Positions 41,153-45,323 of a DNA stretch of 45,323 nucleotides are shown piece by piece. The stretch is from Halanaerobiales bacterium. Its GTDB lineage: Bacteria; Bacillota; Halanaerobiia; Halanaerobiales; DTU029. A program made the position numbers and the translations under genes. The stretch spans positions 1 to 45,323 of the forward strand of contig JARRCS010000026.1 in NCBI GenBank assembly GCA_029981855.1, read 5' to 3'. Below the pieces are notes generated by a model. The model ran no database searches, was not told the DNA's origin, and was given only the letters and a program-made list of their open reading frames with translations. The stretch's first letter is position 1, and each line of letters starts with the position of its first letter.

Positions 41153-41236
41153 TTAGATAAATAAAAAACATATAATTATTAAACATATAATCGGAAAAAA
41201 ATCAAAACAACGGCGTCTGGACTCAAGTTCAGCCAT
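41153..41236 (-). CDS. Candidate 27-aa small membrane peptide
   Basis: An ATG (41236) lies 10 nt after a perfect AAAGGAGGG (41246-41254) and opens a 27-codon frame ending in TAA. The peptide has a charged N-terminus (AELESRRR) followed by a Cys- and Ile-rich hydrophobic run (CFDFFPIICLIIICFLFI). The strong SD and the charged-then-hydrophobic layout fit small membrane peptides, but no homologue is known to me and no clear promoter or terminator was found. Confidence 0.35.
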   Translation of the reverse strand: MAELESRRRCFDFFPIICLIIICFLFI

Positions 41237-41320
41237 TAAGTTATTCCCTCCTTTATTTGTGTAATTTTTATTATATATTATGATATCTAAATAAGATATG
41301 TTACAAATAAATAATTAAAG

Positions 41321-42196
41321 TTAATGGTTCTCTGGCAGCATCGGGTCTACATGGATCAGCACTTCCTTGACCTCCGGATTAAGAGAAGAGATCTTCCTCT
41401 TTACCTCTGAAGCAATTTGATGCCCTTCCAGTACCGTTAGGCGAAAATCTACCAGAATTTTAAGATCTATAAAGAGATCAACTCCGCTATAATGAGCCTT
41501 TAGGTCAACAACCCTCTCGACCCCCTCGATACTCTCCGCCTGTTTTTCGATGGTGATTAACTTTTCCTCAGGAGGAGAGGTAATCATCAGGGTTACAACT
41601 GCGTCTTTGGTAATATCCCAGCCAACTTTAATAATCATCAGAGAAACAATCAGACCGGCAACGGGATCCAGTACCGGATAACCCAAATAAGAGCCCATGA
41701 CCCCGATGGCAGCAGCAATAGATGAAACTGCATCAGAACGGTGATGCCAGGCATCAGCTATTAAGGCCTGATTGCCGGTAGCTTTTCCAGTCTTATATGT
41801 ATAACGGAACATTAATTCTTTAATAGTGATGGAAATAACGGCAGTCCAGAAGGCCAGTAAGCCAGGGGAGTGGTAGTCCTGATAAACGATCTGTTTACCC
41901 GAATTAATAGTCAGCAAGGCCCCGGTGAAGAGAAGGATAATTCCCAATAATTTAGCTGCAATCGGTTCTGCATTACCGTGGCCATAGGGATGTTCTTCAT
42001 CCGGCGGAAGGTTGGAAATATTAAGGGCTATTAAAACCGCAATAGTCGAGACAATATCAGATAGAGAATGAAAGCCATCAGCAATTAAGGCCGAACTTCC
42101 GGTAATAAAACCAATCCCGGTTTTAAATATGGTCAGTAAGATATTACCGGTTATAGTAATTATTGACACTCGCTTTCCTTGCTGATACCTATCCAA
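41321..42196 (-). CDS. Cation diffusion facilitator (CDF) metal exporter
   Basis: 291 aa from a TTG start. Six membrane helices in CDF order, with metal-site motifs ADGFHSLSD in helix 2, the linker HPYGHGNAE, and ADAWHHRSD in helix 5. A C-terminal cytoplasmic domain follows (EKQAESIEGVERVVDLKAHY to EVLIHVDP). The HxxxD-type sites suggest Zn2+, Fe2+ or Mn2+ as substrate, by proton exchange. Start choice: TTG at 42196 has AGAGGTG 5 nt upstream; the longer frame from GTG 42223 has no SD. Its divergent neighbour is a TSUP transporter; the two need not be related. Confidence 0.9.
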   Translation of the reverse strand: MDRYQQGKRVSIITITGNILLTIFKTGIGFITGSSALIADGFHSLSDIVSTIAVLIALNISNLPPDEEHPYGHGNAEPIAAKLLGIILLFTGALLTINSGKQIVYQDYHSPGLLAFWTAVISITIKELMFRYTYKTGKATGNQALIADAWHHRSDAVSSIAAAIGVMGSYLGYPVLDPVAGLIVSLMIIKVGWDITKDAVVTLMITSPPEEKLITIEKQAESIEGVERVVDLKAHYSGVDLFIDLKILVDFRLTVLEGHQIASEVKRKISSLNPEVKEVLIHVDPMLPENH

Positions 42197-42445
42197 GATT
42201 ACACCTCTTTCCTGCTGCTCCACAAAATCTACCCAAAAAATACTTTTGCTCAGAGAGTATCATTACTTACGCAACAGATTTCTCTGTTTCATAGTCTGTA
42301 TCGTGACTTTTAAATTCCCTTTAACAGTGTATGCTACTTGGGATAACCCCAATTTGTTCCAGGATGAAGAAAAAAAGAGGAAAAATATCTTTCATCTAGA
42401 ATATGTTAAGAGGTTAAAAAAAACTAATCAGGTAAGGTGGAGTTA

Positions 42446-43198
42446 ATGCAAATATTCATTCTATGTATTGCCGGTTTCATCGCAGCAGTATTTGATTCAA
42501 TAGCCGGAGGCGGAGGGATAATAACCATACCGGCATTCCTGGCTTTAGGAATACCTCCCCATTTCACGCTGGGAACAAATAAGTTCGCAGCCTCCTGGGG
42601 ATCCTTTACCAGTACCTTAACCTTTCTTCGCTCGGGAAAAATATATCTACCATTAATCAAGTATATTATTCCCTTTACCTTTCTCGGGGCCTCCCTCGGT
42701 GTTAATACTGCATTACGTATCAATCAGAAATACCTCCAGGTTATTGTACTGGTTATGCTCGCCTTTGTTTCAATTTACACTATCCTGAAAAAGGATATCG
42801 GTAAAGATGATAGCTTTGAGGGACTTGATAGAAAAAAAATAATAACCGGTTCTGTTATCGGTTTTATTCTCGGTTTTTATGATGGTTTCTTCGGTCCGGG
42901 GACAGGCTCCTTCCTGCTCTTTGCCTTTGCCCACTTTTTCGGATTTAATTTTACCAGAAGTACGGCCAATGCCCGTATCCTTAACTTTACCAGCAACTTT
43001 ACTTCCCTGTTGCTCTTTGCCATTAACGGCAAGATAATCTATGCCCTGGGGATACCGATGGCTATTAGTATGGTCCTGGGGGCCAGACTCGGTTCCAAAA
43101 TTGCTATCAAACAAGGTGGTAAAATCATCAAACCTATCTTTGTAACCATGACTTTACTGGTTGTAATTAAATTATTCTTTGATACATTTTATGGTTAA
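42446..43198 (+). CDS. TSUP-family (TauE/SafE) anion transporter
   Basis: 250 aa. About eight hydrophobic segments in two halves, each opening with the family motif: DSIAGGGGIITIPAFLALGI, GTNKFAASWGS (first half) and GFYDGFFGPGTGSFLLFAFA, STANARILNFTSNFTSL (second half). TSUP proteins carry sulfite, sulfonates or organosulfur/organic anions; the substrate here is unknown. The ATG at 42446 is preferred because AAGGTGG is 5 nt upstream; an in-frame GTG three codons earlier lies within that SD. Confidence 0.9.
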   Translation: MQIFILCIAGFIAAVFDSIAGGGGIITIPAFLALGIPPHFTLGTNKFAASWGSFTSTLTFLRSGKIYLPLIKYIIPFTFLGASLGVNTALRINQKYLQVIVLVMLAFVSIYTILKKDIGKDDSFEGLDRKKIITGSVIGFILGFYDGFFGPGTGSFLLFAFAHFFGFNFTRSTANARILNFTSNFTSLLLFAINGKIIYALGIPMAISMVLGARLGSKIAIKQGGKIIKPIFVTMTLLVVIKLFFDTFYG

Positions 43199-43219
43199 CA
43201 GCTCTTAATATAACTACGC

Positions 43220-43246
43220 AACTTAAAATAACTGCAAATAGATATC
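43220..43246. repeat. Family A repeat, left-arm remnant
   Basis: CAACTTAAAATAACTGCAAATAGAT matches the left flank and arm, then diverges. No right arm is found within the gap. Confidence 0.45.
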
Positions 43247-43303
43247 ATAACCATCACTCAATTTTTGAATTTTACAAACTTCCACTTCCTTTCAACTCCA
43301 ATA

Positions 43304-43340
43304 TTTTATCACTTTTATAACCTTTTGTAAAGTGCTAAAA
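43304..43340. promoter_or_regulatory. Inverted repeat upstream of manA
   Basis: TTTTA-T-CACTTT (43304-43315) and AAAGTG-C-TAAAA (43329-43340) pair with one mismatch. It lies about 100 bp before the manA start with no T-tract after it. A regulator-binding site is possible. Confidence 0.3.
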
Positions 43341-43441
43341 GCCCACTTGCAGAAAAGAAAAAGAGGATTTTTCCCCGCTCTCTAGAAATACTAAAAAGAG
43401 ACTTCAGCAGTTGATCTTAAATTATAGGAGATGATTCAGTC

Positions 43442-44512
43442 GTGGATCTTTACCCGTTAAGATTTGAACCTGTCTACAAGGAAAAAATATGGGGCGGAAC
43501 TAAATTAAAGGAAGTATTTAACCGTAAGTTACCAAATAATAAAATAGGGGAAAGCTGGGAGGTTACTGCCCATCCCAATGGAACGAGTATAGTCAGCAAT
43601 GGTGATTTTAAGGGAAAAAAAATAACCTCCCTGATAGAAGAATACCCGGAAGAGATGCTGGGAAGTAAGGTTAAATATGATGTTAAGAGACGTTTTCCCC
43701 TCCTGGTCAAATTCCTGGATGCCAATGATAAATTGTCGGTTCAGGTTCATCCCGATGATGACTATGCTCAGAGGGTTGAAGGTGAACCGGGCAAAACGGA
43801 AATGTGGTATATAATCGATGCTAAAGTGGGGACTAAATTAATCTATGGCCTCAAACCCGGCACCACCAGGGATGAGTTTGCCCGTGCTATCAGAAATGGC
43901 ACTTTAGAAAGGTATCTAAATGAGGTCGAGGTAAAAAGGGGGGATATCCTTTTTATACCTGCAGGAACCATCCATGCCATCGGAGAGGGGATCCTGTTAG
44001 CGGAGATACAGCAGAACTCCGATATTACCTACAGGGTATATGACTGGAACCGGCCCGGTAAAGATGGGAAACCCCGTCCCCTCCACATTGATAAGGCCCT
44101 GGATATAATTAACTTTAACCAGGAAACAATTAAAGCTAAAAGCAAACCCCTTATTTTTAAGGGAGATAGTTATACCCGTTACTTTCTAGCTGCCTGCCCC
44201 TATTTTGTAACCGAAAAATTGGATATCAGGGGTAGTTATAGTCTTAGTCCTACCGGAGAGAGATTCTATGTTATAATAGCTCTAGATGGTGAGGGAAGAT
44301 TACTCCACCGTAGTTCCAGTTATAAATTAGCTCCAGGAACAACCTTCTTTTTACCAGCAGCATTAGATAGAGTCACTATCGAAGGTCAATCTGAGTTTCT
44401 GGTAACCTACATTCCCGCTGGTAAGCGGGAGATAATTAACCGGTTAGCAAAACTCGGCTTTTCAGAGAAGAACACCATGGAACTGGCTGGAATAACACAC
44501 TGGGAATTTTGA
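43442..44512 (+). CDS. manA: Mannose-6-phosphate isomerase, class I
   Basis: 356 aa. Type I PMI cupin: N-terminal YKEKIWGGTKLKEVF, zinc ligands in KLSVQVHPDD, the KTEMWYI glutamate, and GTIHAIGEGILLAEIQQNSD, with the signature YRVYDWNRPG. C-terminal residues form the second cupin-like beta domain. It interconverts mannose 6-phosphate and fructose 6-phosphate, linking mannose use to glycolysis and supplying precursor for GDP-mannose. The start is GTG with GGAG about 11 nt upstream, longer than ideal; no better in-frame start is present. Monocistronic with its own terminator. Confidence 0.94.
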   Translation: MDLYPLRFEPVYKEKIWGGTKLKEVFNRKLPNNKIGESWEVTAHPNGTSIVSNGDFKGKKITSLIEEYPEEMLGSKVKYDVKRRFPLLVKFLDANDKLSVQVHPDDDYAQRVEGEPGKTEMWYIIDAKVGTKLIYGLKPGTTRDEFARAIRNGTLERYLNEVEVKRGDILFIPAGTIHAIGEGILLAEIQQNSDITYRVYDWNRPGKDGKPRPLHIDKALDIINFNQETIKAKSKPLIFKGDSYTRYFLAACPYFVTEKLDIRGSYSLSPTGERFYVIIALDGEGRLLHRSSSYKLAPGTTFFLPAALDRVTIEGQSEFLVTYIPAGKREIINRLAKLGFSEKNTMELAGITHWEF

Positions 44513-44566
44513 CAAATTGTAAATTCCTATGTATAAAAAAATAAAAGTAGGATATGCTATTATCAG

Positions 44567-44647
44567 GAAACCAGCAATGATAAAAGAATATGTAGTAGCT
44601 AGATTCTAGCTAATATGGACTAGCAGAAAACAATCATTGCCGGTTTC
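44567..44647. repeat. Structured element related to family B hairpins
   Basis: GAAACC-A-GCAATGAT (44567-44581) pairs with ATCATTGC-C-GGTTTC (44633-44647) apart from one mismatch. In the middle TAGCTAG-ATT-CTAGCTA forms a second hairpin (44596-44612). The right part, CTAGCAGAAAACAATCATTGC, resembles CTAGTGCAGAAACCATCATTGC of the family B unit at 28765-28786. The rest of the 44513-44900 gap is a terminator and AT-rich DNA with a possible TTAATT-N18-TATAAT promoter near 44700-44740. Confidence 0.55.
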
Positions 44648-44654
44648 TTTAAAC

Positions 44655-44689
44655 AAGGGATGCTATTTTTAGCATCCCTTTTATCTTTT
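44655..44689 (+). terminator. Terminator after manA
   Basis: AAGGGATGCT/AGCATCCCTT perfect 10-bp stem with loop ATTTTT, followed by TTATCTTTT. It is 140 nt past the stop, beyond the structured element. Confidence 0.85.
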
Positions 44690-44900
44690 CTCCTATATAA
44701 CTTAATTTTTCATCATTATTTTCGATATAATAGTCAGGGCATACTTTTTTGGATAATTTTTAATCAAAATAAAGGATTTATTAGAATGCATGTATAAATA
44801 TATAAATTAGAATATTTTAACTATTTTTATCATACATTTATATTTTGAGTAATATTCTTTCAATAGATGTTTTTTTCTTGACCCTCAAAAGGAGGTTTTT

Positions 44901-45281
44901 ATGTTTTTTAACTTTTTCATTTTTTACTTTCCGACCGAATTAATAGTCTTATTAATTACCTTGGCCTTATTTAATATTAATTTTAAACTGCAGAATAAAA
45001 TTATACTTCCCTTCTGCCACACTATCTTCCTCTTTTATATTCTTAATAACCTGACATCTCCAAAGTTAACATTGATCATATCTTTAACCTTTACCATCCT
45101 TATAATAAAGATCCTCTTTAAAGCTGACCTGTTACTCATTATATTGCTTACAGTAGTCACCTATTCCATCTACATACCCCTGGAATATATTATCTTTACC
45201 CTAAACTTAATCTTATTTAATAATAGTGTCCACACCGGTGTAAAAGGGCGGTATAAAAACGGAATAGTTTGCGGAATTTAA
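44901..45281 (+). CDS. Small polytopic membrane protein, possibly a truncated sensor
   Basis: 126 aa, four to five hydrophobic segments (FPTELIVLLITLALFNINFK, LTLIISLTFTILIIKILF, LLLIILLTVVTYSIYIPLEY), ending in a short polar tail (NSVHTGVKGRYKNGI). The pattern resembles the membrane domain that precedes GHKL histidine kinases in some Firmicutes, but no kinase follows before the window ends. It is either a complete small membrane protein or the head of a broken gene. ATG with AAAGGAGG and 5-nt spacing. The call is by topology only. Confidence 0.5.
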   Translation: MFFNFFIFYFPTELIVLLITLALFNINFKLQNKIILPFCHTIFLFYILNNLTSPKLTLIISLTFTILIIKILFKADLLLIILLTVVTYSIYIPLEYIIFTLNLILFNNSVHTGVKGRYKNGIVCGI

Positions 45282-45323
45282 AATTTAAAACAATATTGCG
45301 GAGAAATTAATAAACAAAAAAGC

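Overview
The window reads as chromosomal DNA of a low-GC, endospore-forming, Gram-positive-type anaerobe. The evidence is a Bacillus/Clostridium-like order (spoVG, glmU, prs, ctc/rplY, pth, mfd, spoVT, yabM, mazG), SpoIID, SpoVT, SPOCS/DUF3794 and LysM proteins, GlnR-type control of glnA, and strong Shine-Dalgarno sites (AAGGAGG) with many TTG/GTG starts. My best guess is a Halanaerobiales/Clostridia-type genome; this is inference, not a database result. No phage, transposase, CRISPR array, tRNA or rRNA gene was recognised inside the window.

Layout. 1-200: tandem near-consensus promoters firing leftward out of the window, most likely into a stable-RNA operon. 201-5935 (minus): spoIID, dacF, mazG, yabM/spoVB-type flippase, spoVT. 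6205-14854 (minus): mfd, pth, rplY/ctc, prs, glmU, a helix-hairpin-helix/DEDD exonuclease-like gene, spoVG. 15005-18395 (minus): a PurM-fold protein with an ECF transporter S-component, then glnR-glnA. 18591-19676 (plus): a duplicated P-loop ATPase. 19829-22570 (minus): a MobA-like nucleotidyltransferase, ispE and a secreted endonuclease/phosphatase-fold protein. 22790-24322: an L,D-transpeptidase facing a decayed Ca2+/H+ antiporter. 24514-26748: tdh-kbl, threonine to glycine plus acetyl-CoA.

26979-35227 is the most unusual block. Four long minus-strand paralogs carry about 13 SPOCS (DUF3794) domains. Two of them end in LysM, and one has an N-terminal membrane segment plus a perfect internal ribosome-binding site that could yield a second, soluble isoform. 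A small unknown gene lies on the opposite strand. Next come two CAP-domain (YkwD-like) proteins, a PspC/LiaF-like envelope-stress pair and a secreted protein with six LysM modules. Together these suggest a spore-coat/envelope assembly neighbourhood. The right end holds a CDF metal exporter, a TSUP transporter, class I mannose-6-phosphate isomerase and a small membrane protein.

Between the genes there is a family of long, nested inverted repeats (at least seven copies plus a remnant). They share one orientation, usually abut the 3' end of a minus-strand gene, and supply the stop codons of mfd and the MobA-like gene. One copy is interrupted by a tandem pair of about 61-bp units whose hairpin stems differ by compensatory changes, which is strong internal evidence for selected secondary structure.
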